Shown piece by piece: positions 23,196 to 31,730 of a DNA stretch of 32,066 bases. How positions within the stretch are numbered: position 1 is the stretch's first letter; each line of letters starts with the position of its first letter. The notes below the pieces were generated by a model. The model did not search any database and was not told where the DNA came from. It worked only from the letters and a program-made list of their open reading frames with translations. The stretch is from an uncultured Collinsella sp. (GTDB lineage: Bacteria; Actinomycetota; Coriobacteriia; Coriobacteriales; Coriobacteriaceae): positions 1 to 32,066 of the forward strand of contig CAADUO010000027.1 in NCBI GenBank assembly GCA_900752215.1, given 5' to 3'. A program made the translations under genes and the position numbers.

Positions 23196-24134
23196 ATGAC
23201 TACCCATCAGCCGATCGATGTTGCGATTATCGGTGGCGGCCCTGCTGGCTATGCTGCTGCCATTTACGCGGCGCGCTCCAACCTAACGACGACCGTGATA
23301 GAGCAAGGCATGTCGGGAGGACAAATCGCCACAACCAATGAAGTCGAGAACTATCCGGGCATTCCGCTCTTGAGTGGCGCCGAACTCGGCGAGCGTTTTC
23401 AACAACATGCAGAGGGCCTGGGAGCACAGGTTGCATGGAGCATGGTTACGGGGATCGATTACGATCCTGATGCGACGCTGTTTACGGTGCATCAGGATAC
23501 GGGCGATACGCTGGCCTCGAGCGTTATCGCTTGCATGGGTGCCACGCCGCGATCTGCTGGTTTTGTTGGCGAGGATACGTATCGCGGTCGTGGCGTTTCG
23601 TACTGCGCGACGTGCGACGGCATGTTCTTTCGTGGCAAGCAGGTTTTTGTCATCGGCGGTGGAAATGCTGCCTGCGAGGAAGCCCTGTTCTTGTCAGAAA
23701 TCGCCAGCAGCGTGACCATCGTCTTGCGCCGCGATCAGTTCCGGGCTCCCGATGGCGTGGTTCAAAAGGTGCTCGCAAAAGATAATATTTCAGTTAGGTA
23801 CCAAACTAGTATTGTTGAGCTTTCTGGTGAAGCAATGCCCACGACTATTTTGTTTAAGCACAACGCTACCGGTGAAACCTATTTCGAGTCCTTCGATCCT
23901 GGCTCGTTTGGCATTTTTGTCTTTGCTGGCACGCAGCCCCATACCGAGCTTGTTGAGCATCTGGTGGATCTGGCGCCCGACGGCGGTATTGTGACCGACG
24001 AATCGATGGCCACCCGCACGCCTGGCTTATTTGCCGCCGGCGATATCCGCTCCAAGCGTTTACGTCAAGTTGTGACCGCCGTTTCGGACGGAGCCATAGC
24101 GGCTACCAGCGCATACGCTTTTCTACGCGGATAA
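23196..24134 (+). CDS. trxB: Thioredoxin reductase (NADPH)-like flavoprotein
   Basis: This 312-aa flavoprotein transfers electrons from NADPH through FAD and a disulfide to thioredoxin. The FAD-binding GGGPAG is at residues 13-18, the redox CATC at 137-140 (Cys137, Cys140) and the pyridine-nucleotide motif GGGNAACEEA follows. The C-terminal ATRTPGLFAAGDIR closes the FAD site, so all functional parts are present. I chose the ATG at 23196 for AGGAGG at 23183-23188. No thioredoxin gene is adjacent in the window. A 13-bp hairpin terminator follows. Confidence 0.93.
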   Translation: MTTHQPIDVAIIGGGPAGYAAAIYAARSNLTTTVIEQGMSGGQIATTNEVENYPGIPLLSGAELGERFQQHAEGLGAQVAWSMVTGIDYDPDATLFTVHQDTGDTLASSVIACMGATPRSAGFVGEDTYRGRGVSYCATCDGMFFRGKQVFVIGGGNAACEEALFLSEIASSVTIVLRRDQFRAPDGVVQKVLAKDNISVRYQTSIVELSGEAMPTTILFKHNATGETYFESFDPGSFGIFVFAGTQPHTELVEHLVDLAPDGGIVTDESMATRTPGLFAAGDIRSKRLRQVVTAVSDGAIAATSAYAFLRG

Positions 24135-24174
24135 GTACGATAATATATCTTATGTAAGGTTGCTATCTTTAAAC

Positions 24175-24217
24175 AAAGTGGTTGGACGGTGCGTCAATGT
24201 GCTGTCCAACCACTTTT
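24175..24217 (+). terminator. Strong intrinsic terminator of trxB
   Basis: AAAGTGGTTGGAC (24175-24187) pairs perfectly with 24204-24216 around a 16-base loop, and the right arm runs into TTTT. It lies 40 bases after the trxB stop. Confidence 0.85.
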
Positions 24218-24243
24218 ACTTAGCGGCAATGTGGTATGCAAAA

Positions 24244-24269
24244 CTAGATTATCTAGAATACAATATAAT
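24244..24269 (+). promoter_or_regulatory. Promoter with dyad before the DUF1836 gene
   Basis: A consensus -10 TATAAT (24264-24269) lies 19 bases before the start codon. The perfect inverted repeat CTAGAT-T-ATCTAG (24244-24256) occupies the place between -35 and -10. No good -35 is visible, which fits dependence on an activator, or autoregulation by the regulator encoded downstream. Confidence 0.5.
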
Positions 24270-24288
24270 AAACGAACGGAGGCCTCTG

Positions 24289-24900
24289 ATGAACCACGTC
24301 AAACATGTTATCCCGATGTCCGATACATCGGTCGGCATTAAGCCGGAGGATATTCAGCCGACGGTGCTGCCGGATGCATTTATTCAGTCCGATACGGTGC
24401 GTAAACTCAACGCGTTGAGCCTGCCGCGCTATGACCAGCTGCCTAACGTATCGCTCTATCGTGATCAGGTTATCGAATATGTTGCGCAGTGGATGGAGCC
24501 ACTTTCGATTTGTGTGGAGCAGCCCGTCATTACGCCTTCGATGATCAACAACTACGTAAAGGTCGGCCTCGTTCCCGCTCCGGTTAAAAAGCAGTATGGT
24601 CGTGAGCAGATTGCGCGTCTCATCGCCATCTGTATTTTTAAGCAGGTACTGCCCATCGCTGCGGTTCAGGCGCTCTTTAATATTCAGCGCCTGAGCTACG
24701 ATGCGCCGACCGCCTTTGACTATGTGGTCGATCAGCTCGAGGCATCGATTCGTGCGGCGTTCTCCATTGAGCAGGCTCCCGTAGCCGATACGGCTCATCA
24801 GGTCACACGCGAGTCGCTGCTCGTGCGCAGCGCGGTATCGTCTTTTGTATCGAAGGCGTATCTCATGAGCTATCTAAAGTTCAACGGGTTTAATAGCTAG
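24289..24900 (+). CDS. DUF1836 family putative regulator
   Basis: This 203-aa soluble protein carries the DUF1836 domain, best seen in ITPSMINNYVKVGLVPAPVKKQYGREQIARLI, a MerR-like winged helix-turn-helix arrangement. Proteins of this kind are common in Firmicutes and Coriobacteria, and their targets are unknown. The C-terminal part is helical without catalytic motifs. GGAGG at 24278-24282 supports the ATG at 24289; the frame is open to 24160, but that stretch overlaps the trxB terminator. It stands alone between two strong terminators. Confidence 0.75.
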   Translation: MNHVKHVIPMSDTSVGIKPEDIQPTVLPDAFIQSDTVRKLNALSLPRYDQLPNVSLYRDQVIEYVAQWMEPLSICVEQPVITPSMINNYVKVGLVPAPVKKQYGREQIARLIAICIFKQVLPIAAVQALFNIQRLSYDAPTAFDYVVDQLEASIRAAFSIEQAPVADTAHQVTRESLLVRSAVSSFVSKAYLMSYLKFNGFNS

Positions 24901-24912
24901 CCGATGTACAAG

Positions 24913-24960
24913 ACGGGCGGGACAAAGAGCCATCAGACACTTTATCCCGCCCGTGTTTTT
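24913..24960. terminator. Terminator between the convergent DUF1836 and degV genes
   Basis: ACGGGCGGGA (24913-24922) pairs with TCCCGCCCGT (24945-24954), and CAAAG/CTTTA extends the stem. TTTTT (24956-24960) follows on the + strand. It clearly ends the DUF1836 transcript and may also act on the opposite strand. Confidence 0.85.
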
Positions 24961-24973
24961 GTTTAGTTGGACG

Positions 24974-25840
24974 TTATTGGCCCGATGCCACGCCCATGCC
25001 GTAGCCGATAATGAGCCCGTGCATCTCGGCATAGTATGAATCCAGTCCGTTGCAGGGCATGATGATGGTCTTGGAGCCGGGCCAATGCTCCACAATGCGG
25101 CTGGCAAGTGCCTGGGCACCCGCCTCATTCTCGACATGGTCGATGACGACTTCTCCACCGGTAAAGCCTTCGGCCTCCATGGTATCGACAATCTTGCCAA
25201 GCATCTTCTTTTCGCCACGGGTGTGACCAACGAGCTTAATCTCCCCTGCCTCGCTTGCTGTGCCTAAAACTCGAATGTTGAGTTTATTGGCGATAACCCC
25301 GGCTGCCTTGGGAATACGTCCGGCCTTGGAGAGATTTTCGTAATTGCACAGGCTAAAGAGGATCTTGCTGTTCTGTTCCAGCTCATCAAAATAGTCGCAG
25401 GCTTCCTCAAATGAAACCTCTGGATTGTTTGCGAGATAGCGGTCGAACAGCAGGAAGATCAGATCCATTTTGCCGCCGGCTCCGCGTGAATTGACCAAAT
25501 GAATCTGTCGGTTCGGATCCTCGGCAAGAACCAAATCGCGTGCCGTGGCCGCGGCATTATAGCTTCCCGAGACGCCCTCCGAGATGGGCATGCAAATCGT
25601 CTTGTCGGCAAGCCTAAAGAGTTCGGTCCACTCGCCTACGCTCGGACAGGCACTCGAAGAAGCGCCCGACTCCGCCTGCACGGCGCAATTGAGTTCGTGA
25701 ACGTCGAGCGTGAGGTCATCGACGAACTCACGCTCCCCCACTCGAATTTTGAGGGGTGCAAATGCAAAGATGGTATGGGGCGCGGTCGGTTGCCAATCGC
25801 GGAGGTTGCAGCTCGAATCGGAGATAAGTGCCCAGCTCAT
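24974..25840 (-). CDS. DegV family fatty-acid-binding protein
   Basis: This 288-aa protein belongs to the DegV/FakB family, which binds a fatty acid and in characterised cases presents it to the kinase FakA for phosphorylation and entry into phospholipids. Visible hallmarks are the N-terminal ALISDSSCNL, SSACPSVGEW near the lipid pocket, PISEGVSGSYNAA and a C-terminal IIGYGMGVASGQ. The start is ATG 25840 with AAAGGA upstream. A minus-strand TATAAT at 25875-25870 could be its -10 box, but no -35 stands out. No fakA homologue is in the window. Confidence 0.88.
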   Translation of the reverse strand: MSWALISDSSCNLRDWQPTAPHTIFAFAPLKIRVGEREFVDDLTLDVHELNCAVQAESGASSSACPSVGEWTELFRLADKTICMPISEGVSGSYNAAATARDLVLAEDPNRQIHLVNSRGAGGKMDLIFLLFDRYLANNPEVSFEEACDYFDELEQNSKILFSLCNYENLSKAGRIPKAAGVIANKLNIRVLGTASEAGEIKLVGHTRGEKKMLGKIVDTMEAEGFTGGEVVIDHVENEAGAQALASRIVEHWPGSKTIIMPCNGLDSYYAEMHGLIIGYGMGVASGQ

Positions 25841-25960
25841 AGAGGGTCCTTTCTAAATGTTTCTCATATATTATAGCCATCTTGCTTACCTATGAAACGT
25901 GCATCTAGTATTGAAAACTAGCTCATTGGGATCATGTATGGAGCACGGTCCTAAATAAAT

Positions 25961-25990
25961 GAACCTCGCAGCCCAAAGACCACGAGGTTC
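25961..25990 (-). terminator. Terminator of the NlpC/P60 gene
   Basis: GAACCTCG (25961-25968) pairs with CGAGGTTC (25983-25990). Read on the minus strand the stem is followed by ATTTATTTAGG. It lies 25 bases after the gene's stop codon. Confidence 0.65.
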
Positions 25991-26015
25991 ACATTCGTTT
26001 GCTATACAGAGTGAC

Positions 26016-27143
26016 TTAGTAGCGCACGAAAATGTAGTTGTTGTTCATGCCGGCTGCGACAGAGCTGATGATAACGCCCGTGTTGTAGTCGGAAGCATGG
26101 ATCATCTGGCCGCCACCAATATAGATGCCGGTGTGGTAAGAGTTGACCACAACGTCACCCGGCTGAGGATCGGAAACGCGCGTCCAACCCATAAACGTGC
26201 CGGTGGTGCCCAAACGGCAGTAGCGACCGGTGAGGCAGTAGCTCACAAAGCCGGAGCAGTCAAAGCTGTCCGGGCCAATGCCGCGCCAGGAATAAGCACA
26301 ACCAAGCTTGCTGTAGGCGCGCGAAACAACACTGCCGCCGTCAACGGACTGGCTCGGCGCCGAAGGGGTTGGAGCCGGAGCCGGAGCCGGAGCGGGCTGC
26401 GGCGTAGGGGCAGGAGCGGGCGTGGGAGTGGGGGCAGGCGTGTTGCCGCCGTCATTGGTCGTACCGCCACCTTTGTTAGTGTTCTCAGTCGTGCCAGTGG
26501 TCTCGGTGCTCACCGTGGCCTTCTCGGCGGTGCTGGCGTTAATGCCGGCCTGCAGTGCTGCGTTGGCCTCGGCCTCGGCGGCAAGCTCGGCCTGCAGTTG
26601 CGAGTCCAGGGAACTTACGACGTTCTGGGCCTCGGCCTGCTGAGCATTGAGCTCGTCGACCTTCTTTTGTGTGGCGGCGACGTTCTTCTCCTGCTCGGCC
26701 TGCTTGTCGGTGAGCTCCTGCTTAAGCTCCTTGACCTCTTGGATGGTCTGGGCCTGCTTGTCGGAAACCTTGCCGTAGTAGAACAGACGGTTGAGCATAT
26801 CGCCCAGGTCATCGACGCCCGTCAGAACCTGGAGCAGGCTCAGACCGCCGGTCTTGTACTCACCGGCAACGTAGTTAGAGAGCTTGCCCTGACCATCGGC
26901 GATCTCCTGCTGCTTTTGCGTGATCTCACCGGCGGTCTGGTCGAGTGCCTGCGTTTGAGTGGCGAGCTCGTCGTAGATCTGCTGGGTCTGCGTACCGATC
27001 TGCTCGAGTTTGGTACGAGCAGCGGCAAGGTCGGATGCGGTATCGGCATAGGCAGGAGCCGCGAGGCCCAGGCCCAAAACACAAGCGAGGGTTGCCGTAG
27101 CAGCGCAGCGTGCCATGTTTTTGTGCGTGTTTGCTGTGCGCAT
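26016..27143 (-). CDS. Secreted NlpC/P60 peptidoglycan hydrolase with coiled-coil domain
   Basis: This 375-aa exported protein has a signal peptide (about 1-33, likely cut after AYA) and a long coiled coil (about 35-200) of the PcsB/CwlO type. A Thr/Gly region and a Pro-Ala-Thr linker (235-265) follow, then an NlpC/P60 domain with catalytic Cys296 (FDCSGFV), His337 (HTGIYIG) and a third polar residue His349. Such enzymes cut peptide cross-links or stems in peptidoglycan, and in the family the coiled coil holds the hydrolase inactive until FtsEX or another partner engages it. GGAAAGG precedes the ATG. It follows apt by 32 bases on the same strand and ends at a hairpin terminator. Confidence 0.92.
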   Translation of the reverse strand: MRTANTHKNMARCAATATLACVLGLGLAAPAYADTASDLAAARTKLEQIGTQTQQIYDELATQTQALDQTAGEITQKQQEIADGQGKLSNYVAGEYKTGGLSLLQVLTGVDDLGDMLNRLFYYGKVSDKQAQTIQEVKELKQELTDKQAEQEKNVAATQKKVDELNAQQAEAQNVVSSLDSQLQAELAAEAEANAALQAGINASTAEKATVSTETTGTTENTNKGGGTTNDGGNTPAPTPTPAPAPTPQPAPAPAPAPTPSAPSQSVDGGSVVSRAYSKLGCAYSWRGIGPDSFDCSGFVSYCLTGRYCRLGTTGTFMGWTRVSDPQPGDVVVNSYHTGIYIGGGQMIHASDYNTGVIISSVAAGMNNNYIFVRY

Positions 27144-27175
27144 GGAGCTTCCTTTCCGGTATCTAAGGGTAGCGG

Positions 27176-27706
27176 CTAGTCCACCGTTACCAGGCTAAAG
27201 AGCTCGATGTCCTCGTTGGAGGGCGTGAGCTTCTCGCGCGGGTTGAGAAACGCAAGCTCAAGGATACAACCGTAGCCTACAAGCTTTGCGCCCATATCTC
27301 GCACCAGTTTACCTGTTGCCTCGACGGTTCCGCCCGTCGCGACCAAGTCATCCAGAATCAACACGGTATCTTTAGAGGTAATGGCATCGGCGTGGATCTC
27401 GATAGAGTCGGTGCCGTATTCGAGCTCGTAGCTCTGGCTCACCGTCTTGCGCGGCAGCTTGCCCGGCTTGCGCGCGGGCACAAATCCAGCGCCCAGAGCG
27501 ACGGCCACGGGCACGCCAACCATAAAGCCGCGAGCCTCGGGACCCACGACCTTGGTGATGCCCATGCCGGCAAAATGCTCGGCCAGGGCATCTACCATGG
27601 CCTTTAGTGCCTCGGGATTACCAAAGAGCGGCGTGATGTCCTTAAAGACGACTCCGGGCTCGGGATAGTCGGGGATGTCGACGATGTGAGATTCGAAGTC
27701 GTACAT
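27176..27706 (-). CDS. apt: Adenine phosphoribosyltransferase
   Basis: This 176-aa enzyme makes AMP from adenine and PRPP in purine salvage. The PRPP-binding motif VLILDDLVATGGT is present, along with PGVVFKDITPLF near the N terminus, GPEARGFMVG and the flexible-loop region KPGKLPRKTVSQSYELEYG. The ATG at 27706 has AAAGG about eight bases upstream and gives the normal family length; the frame extends to 27721 without support. It stands between the MerR gene and the NlpC gene on the same strand and may be co-transcribed with both. Confidence 0.96.
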   Translation of the reverse strand: MYDFESHIVDIPDYPEPGVVFKDITPLFGNPEALKAMVDALAEHFAGMGITKVVGPEARGFMVGVPVAVALGAGFVPARKPGKLPRKTVSQSYELEYGTDSIEIHADAITSKDTVLILDDLVATGGTVEATGKLVRDMGAKLVGYGCILELAFLNPREKLTPSNEDIELFSLVTVD

Positions 27707-27744
27707 GGCATGACCTTTCATGGGAGGCTGGTTTGCAGCAGCGT

Positions 27745-28629
27745 TTATTTGTTCGCGCTGGCGGCGCCGGCGTGCGAGGGGGCGACAACCTTGAGCGGCT
27801 GCACGAGGGATTCCTCACGCACGGGGACCGCGGAGGTAGATGTCTCTTCGCTTTTGGCCTTGGTTGACTCGGAGCGTGCGATCTCCTCGTCGAGGGCATC
27901 GATATCGGCATCCTCCACCACGGCGTTGAGTGATTCAAATACACGGTTCTTGAGCAGCGCGGTATGGACGCCCTCGGTGAGGTCATGCAGCTTCTTAAAC
28001 GCACGCTCGAGCTTGGCATCCCGCTCGTCGTCGGAAGTGTCCATACCGAGCATGCTCACGAGCACCTGCTCAAACATCGAGGACTCACGGTTTGCCGAAG
28101 ATACGTACTGGCGTAGGTTTCGCGGCTCGATATGGAAGCGTGAAAGCTCGGAGCAGTAACGGATGATCGGGAAATCGCGACCATCGACAAGCTCGCGATT
28201 CTGCGGGCTCTTGATGATGCGAATGAGGTCGTTTTCGGCCAGGGAGCGGATAAACGAGATCTCGACGCCGAGCATATCGGGGATGGTCTCGATGGGATGC
28301 AGTTTTTGCTTGGTCTCCTTGGGTTCCGTCTTGAGCGGAACATCGGACAAAAGGCCCACCTCGTAGGCGAGCGTAGACAGGTCCGTGGCGTTTTCCAGGC
28401 GCTGCTTGATCACGTTGAGCGGCATGTAGCGAGTCTTCTGCAGGTGCAGAATGACCTCCAGGCGGTCAACGTCCTCCTTGGAGTACTGGCGATACCCCTT
28501 AGGCGTACGATGAGGGGTAATGAGCCCCTCATCTTCAAGAAATCTAATTTTTGAGTTCGAAAGATCGGGGTATGCGCCTCGAAGTAGATTGACGACCTGG
28601 CCGATACTCAGATAGTTGCGTTCGGCCAT
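27745..28629 (-). CDS. MerR family transcriptional regulator (Rv1828 type)
   Basis: This 294-aa regulator has an N-terminal MerR DNA-binding domain (YLSIGQVVNLLRGAYPDLSNS, then RFLEDEGLITPHRTPKGYRQY), a second winged-helix-like segment (about 110-190) and a disordered acidic/Ser/Thr-rich C terminus. The layout and the adjacent FHA gene match the Rv1827 (garA)-Rv1828 pair of mycobacteria, where the regulator's ligand is unknown. Three bases separate it from the FHA stop, so the two are one operon. No metal-binding cysteines are visible in an effector domain. Confidence 0.85.
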   Translation of the reverse strand: MAERNYLSIGQVVNLLRGAYPDLSNSKIRFLEDEGLITPHRTPKGYRQYSKEDVDRLEVILHLQKTRYMPLNVIKQRLENATDLSTLAYEVGLLSDVPLKTEPKETKQKLHPIETIPDMLGVEISFIRSLAENDLIRIIKSPQNRELVDGRDFPIIRYCSELSRFHIEPRNLRQYVSSANRESSMFEQVLVSMLGMDTSDDERDAKLERAFKKLHDLTEGVHTALLKNRVFESLNAVVEDADIDALDEEIARSESTKAKSEETSTSAVPVREESLVQPLKVVAPSHAGAASANK

Positions 28630-28632
28630 GCC

Positions 28633-29067
28633 CTACTCACCGGTTTCGATGCGCTCCGGCGTGCTCTCGTGATAGATGAGCGTAAACGTACCGATCTGGA
28701 CAGAAGAGCCGTCGTGCAGCGGGGCGCCGTTGACGATAGCGCCGTCAACCCACGTACCGTTGAGCGATCCCAGGTCCTCGATGCGGGCTCCCAGGCCTTC
28801 GCGAATAATGCGCGCGTGGCTACGCGACACGGTCATGTCGTTGAGAAAGATGCCGTTAGCGGGATCGCGGCCGATGGTGGTCACATTGTCCTCGAGCTCA
28901 AAGGCGGCGCCGGTCTGCGGACCCTTGACGATAGACAACACAGGCGCGGTGATGTGCACGTTGGCCATAAGGTCGGGAACGGTGACATCGCTCGAGGGAA
29001 CGCGGAAAACGCAGGTGGCGTCAGCGGCCTTATCGTTCTGAGGCATATTGTTAACCATGTTGTCCAT
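28633..29067 (-). CDS. GarA/OdhI-like FHA domain protein
   Basis: This 144-aa protein has an N-terminal tail with ATCVFR at residues 17-22 and a C-terminal FHA domain: TTIGRDP (Arg67), VSRSHA (Ser81, His84) and GSLNGTWV (Asn103). In mycobacterial GarA the equivalent ETTSVFR is phosphorylated by Ser/Thr kinases, and the tail then folds onto its own FHA domain, switching control of glutamate and 2-oxoglutarate enzymes. Here only one threonine (Thr18) remains, in the position of the second. The ATG at 29067 with AGGGG upstream is preferred over 29100. It sits between pgsA-like and merR-like genes, as in mycobacteria. Confidence 0.88.
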   Translation of the reverse strand: MDNMVNNMPQNDKAADATCVFRVPSSDVTVPDLMANVHITAPVLSIVKGPQTGAAFELEDNVTTIGRDPANGIFLNDMTVSRSHARIIREGLGARIEDLGSLNGTWVDGAIVNGAPLHDGSSVQIGTFTLIYHESTPERIETGE

Positions 29068-29133
29068 GACAACCCCTAACTTAACGCGGACATGCCGCAA
29101 AGAATGAACTGTACGTAATCATACCCCAATGAC

Positions 29134-29838
29134 TTAGTCTTCGATTTCGGGGTTAAGAAAGTCGATGTCTTCGTCCTCGGGATGTGCGACAGCCTGTTTA
29201 ATGGCCGCTCCACCCTTAATGGAATAGATGACAGCAGTGAGCATGGAGAAGATCACGCCGCCATACACAAAGAAGATGCCGAGCGGTACCGAGCTGCCGT
29301 TGAGGCCCGGGAAGGCCGTGAACGTGGCGGGCAGCAAATGCCAACCATCCACAGTGGGAAAGCCCAGCAGCATGAGCGAGAAGCCGGTCATGAGCAGCGC
29401 CGTGGCAATCTTGCCGGGAAACACTACGTCGATGGGACGGCGGTGATAGTGGCGCACGATAAGCGTGCCGATTCCCAGGTAGATATCGCGTCCGATGATG
29501 AGCACGCAGACCCAAATGGGAAGCTCGCCGCGGACCACCAGGCCCAGTACACCGGTAAATAGCAGCGCACGGTCGCAGATGGGATCCATAACCTTGCCGA
29601 GCCACGAGACCGTTTTGGTCATGCGGGCAATCTGGCCGTCCATCCAGTCGGTGGAGGCCGCGATGGCATAGATGACGATGGCGACGACACGGTTGTTGTC
29701 CGTCACAAACAGGTACAGGAAGACCAGCGTGAGGATCAGGCGCGTGAAGGTAATGAAATTGGAGATCGTGAAGATCTTATTCGACGGGTAATCGGAAGTG
29801 CCGATAAGCTCCTTTTTGATCTTCTTTTTGATGCCCAC
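29134..29838 (-). CDS. CDP-alcohol phosphatidyltransferase, second copy
   Basis: This 234-aa membrane protein has the full family signature: D64, D67-G68, A71-R72, G81, D85, D89. Several hydrophobic helices flank it. It may make phosphatidylglycerol phosphate, cardiolipin or another phospholipid; the acceptor alcohol cannot be read. GTG at 29838 is the likely start, with GGGGGAG just upstream and MGIKKKIKKE as a typical basic N terminus. The frame is open to 29964, but the extra part overlaps a TATAGT promoter-like box. The C-terminal tail is acidic. It resembles the pgsA2 gene that lies upstream of garA in mycobacteria. Confidence 0.85.
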   Translation of the reverse strand: MGIKKKIKKELIGTSDYPSNKIFTISNFITFTRLILTLVFLYLFVTDNNRVVAIVIYAIAASTDWMDGQIARMTKTVSWLGKVMDPICDRALLFTGVLGLVVRGELPIWVCVLIIGRDIYLGIGTLIVRHYHRRPIDVVFPGKIATALLMTGFSLMLLGFPTVDGWHLLPATFTAFPGLNGSSVPLGIFFVYGGVIFSMLTAVIYSIKGGAAIKQAVAHPEDEDIDFLNPEIED

Positions 29839-30234
29839 AGGACTCCCCCGCTGGTAAACGACAAAACTTTCGATACTATACCCGTTCTGGCGATGTCTAT
29901 CCAGCGCGAGCATAGAGAGTCCAGACATGTGGAGTGTGCTTCTGGGCTGCGCAGGATTCTGCATTTGTGTACATCAGCCACCAAAAACGACATTTTTTGG
30001 CATCTTTGATGGCCGATGCACACGTTTTGATTCGGTGGTTACATCGATCGGGAAAGTCGTTGCCTTAAGCAAATTAATCATGATGTGCGGGTCGAGAAGG
30101 GCTGGCGCCAAAAGAGCCCAACGGCCGTTACGGCTTCGTTAGAAACGCGCCCCACCATGGATGGTGAACCCGAAAGGTAAGGCGCGCGGGCACGGCGACT
30201 CGGCCCGCGCGCCCGGAAGAGAAAGGATAAACCC
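29839..30234. other. Gene-free divergent region and composition boundary
   Basis: These 396 bases separate the minus-strand pgsA-garA-merR set from the plus-strand ABC operon. A minus-strand TATAGT (29880-29875) may be the -10 of the phosphatidyltransferase gene. A 7-bp stem CCAAAAA/TTTTTGG pairs 29981-29987 with 29994-30000. The segment 29940-30110 is fairly A+T-rich, and from about 30130 the sequence turns strongly G+C-rich. No tRNA, attachment-site repeat or integrase is visible, and no convincing peptide gene was found. Confidence 0.5.
30153..30213 (+). promoter_or_regulatory. Leader of the ABC operon: dyad, 7-codon ORF and GC hairpin
   Basis: CACCAT-GG-ATGGTG (30153-30166) is a perfect dyad. 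An ATG inside it opens a 7-codon frame, MDGEPER, ending in TAA at 30178-30180. The next base begins a perfect 11-bp stem, 30181-30191 with 30203-30213 (GGCGCGCGGGC). The ABC gene's ribosome binding site GAAAGGA (30221-30227) lies eight bases beyond. The hairpin is certain; a regulatory role is inference, and the short frame has no clear ribosome binding site. Confidence 0.5.
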
Positions 30235-30959
<725 letters not shown>

Positions 30960-30963
<4 letters not shown>

Positions 30964-31730
30964 CGGGCGAGAAAGGCGGCCTGCTCGCGGGTCTGCGCGC
31001 CGAGGCCCTGAAGTCGCGCCACGCGGCACCGGTTCGCCTGGCCGTGCTCATGGCGCTGCCGATGCCGCTGCTCGGCGCGATGCCCTACCGGGGCGTGCAG
31101 ATCTTCAGCGCGTGGAACTACTGGTACGCGCTCTTCCTGCCCGTGTCTCTCTCGCTCGTGGTGGCGTGCGTCGCGCGGGCGGACGCTCGCACGCGGATGC
31201 GGGGGCTTCTGGTCCTGGGCTGCCCGCTCGGGCGCGCCTGGTGGGCCAAGGCGCTCTGGTGCCTCGCGCTCTGCGCGCTCTCGAACCTCGTGGTCTTCGG
31301 CATCTACCTCGCGGGATCGGCGTTCTCCTCGCAGGGCCTCACGGCCGCGGGCACGTTCACGATGCTCCTCTGCGCGCTCGCCAACACGGTGACCGCGGCG
31401 TGGATGATCCCCGCAGGGCTCTTCCTCACGGCGCGGCTCGGCATGCTCGCGGGCATCTTCTGCCCGCTCGCCACCCAGCTCGTGGGTGAGTTCGCCTGGT
31501 CGCTGATGCCGCTGCCGCAGCTCTTTCCGCCGTCGGCGAGCATGGTCATCCCCACGAGCTTCATCCCCGTGCTGCCGAGCGGCGAGCCACTCGCGGCGGA
31601 CATGGCGCTCGGCGGGGCGCTCACGGCGGACGGCATGCTCACACTGGCGGGCCTTGCGGTCTGCGCGCTCGCGTTCGCCGCGCTCACGGCGGCGGGCGCG
31701 GCCTGGTTCGCGCGCTCCGAGGAGAGGTGA
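30960..31730 (+). CDS. ABC-2 permease, lantibiotic-immunity (LanE/MutE) type
   Basis: This 256-aa membrane protein has about six hydrophobic segments in three pairs. The first extracytoplasmic region contains FSAWNYWYALFLPVSLSLV, a Trp/Tyr-rich block like that of the MutE/EpiE immunity permeases. It should form the membrane channel with the ATPase and the next permease, removing lantibiotic from the membrane. It starts within the ATPase stop and ends in a TGATG overlap with the third gene, so the three are translated together. No catalytic residues are expected. Confidence 0.8.

Noticed and set aside
26352..26440. GGAGCCGGAGCC-type tandem repeats as an intergenic satellite
   Set aside because: They encode the Pro-Ala-Thr linker of the NlpC/P60 protein and need no other explanation.
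25959..27179. 406-codon plus-strand frame opposite the NlpC/P60 gene
   Set aside because: The minus strand has a signal peptide, coiled coil and complete catalytic residues; the plus frame is repeat-driven.
29927..30142. 71-codon cysteine-containing frame as a possible lantibiotic precursor
   Set aside because: It lacks a leader motif and a Ser/Thr/Cys-rich core after a Gly-Gly or similar site, and its start has no ribosome binding site.
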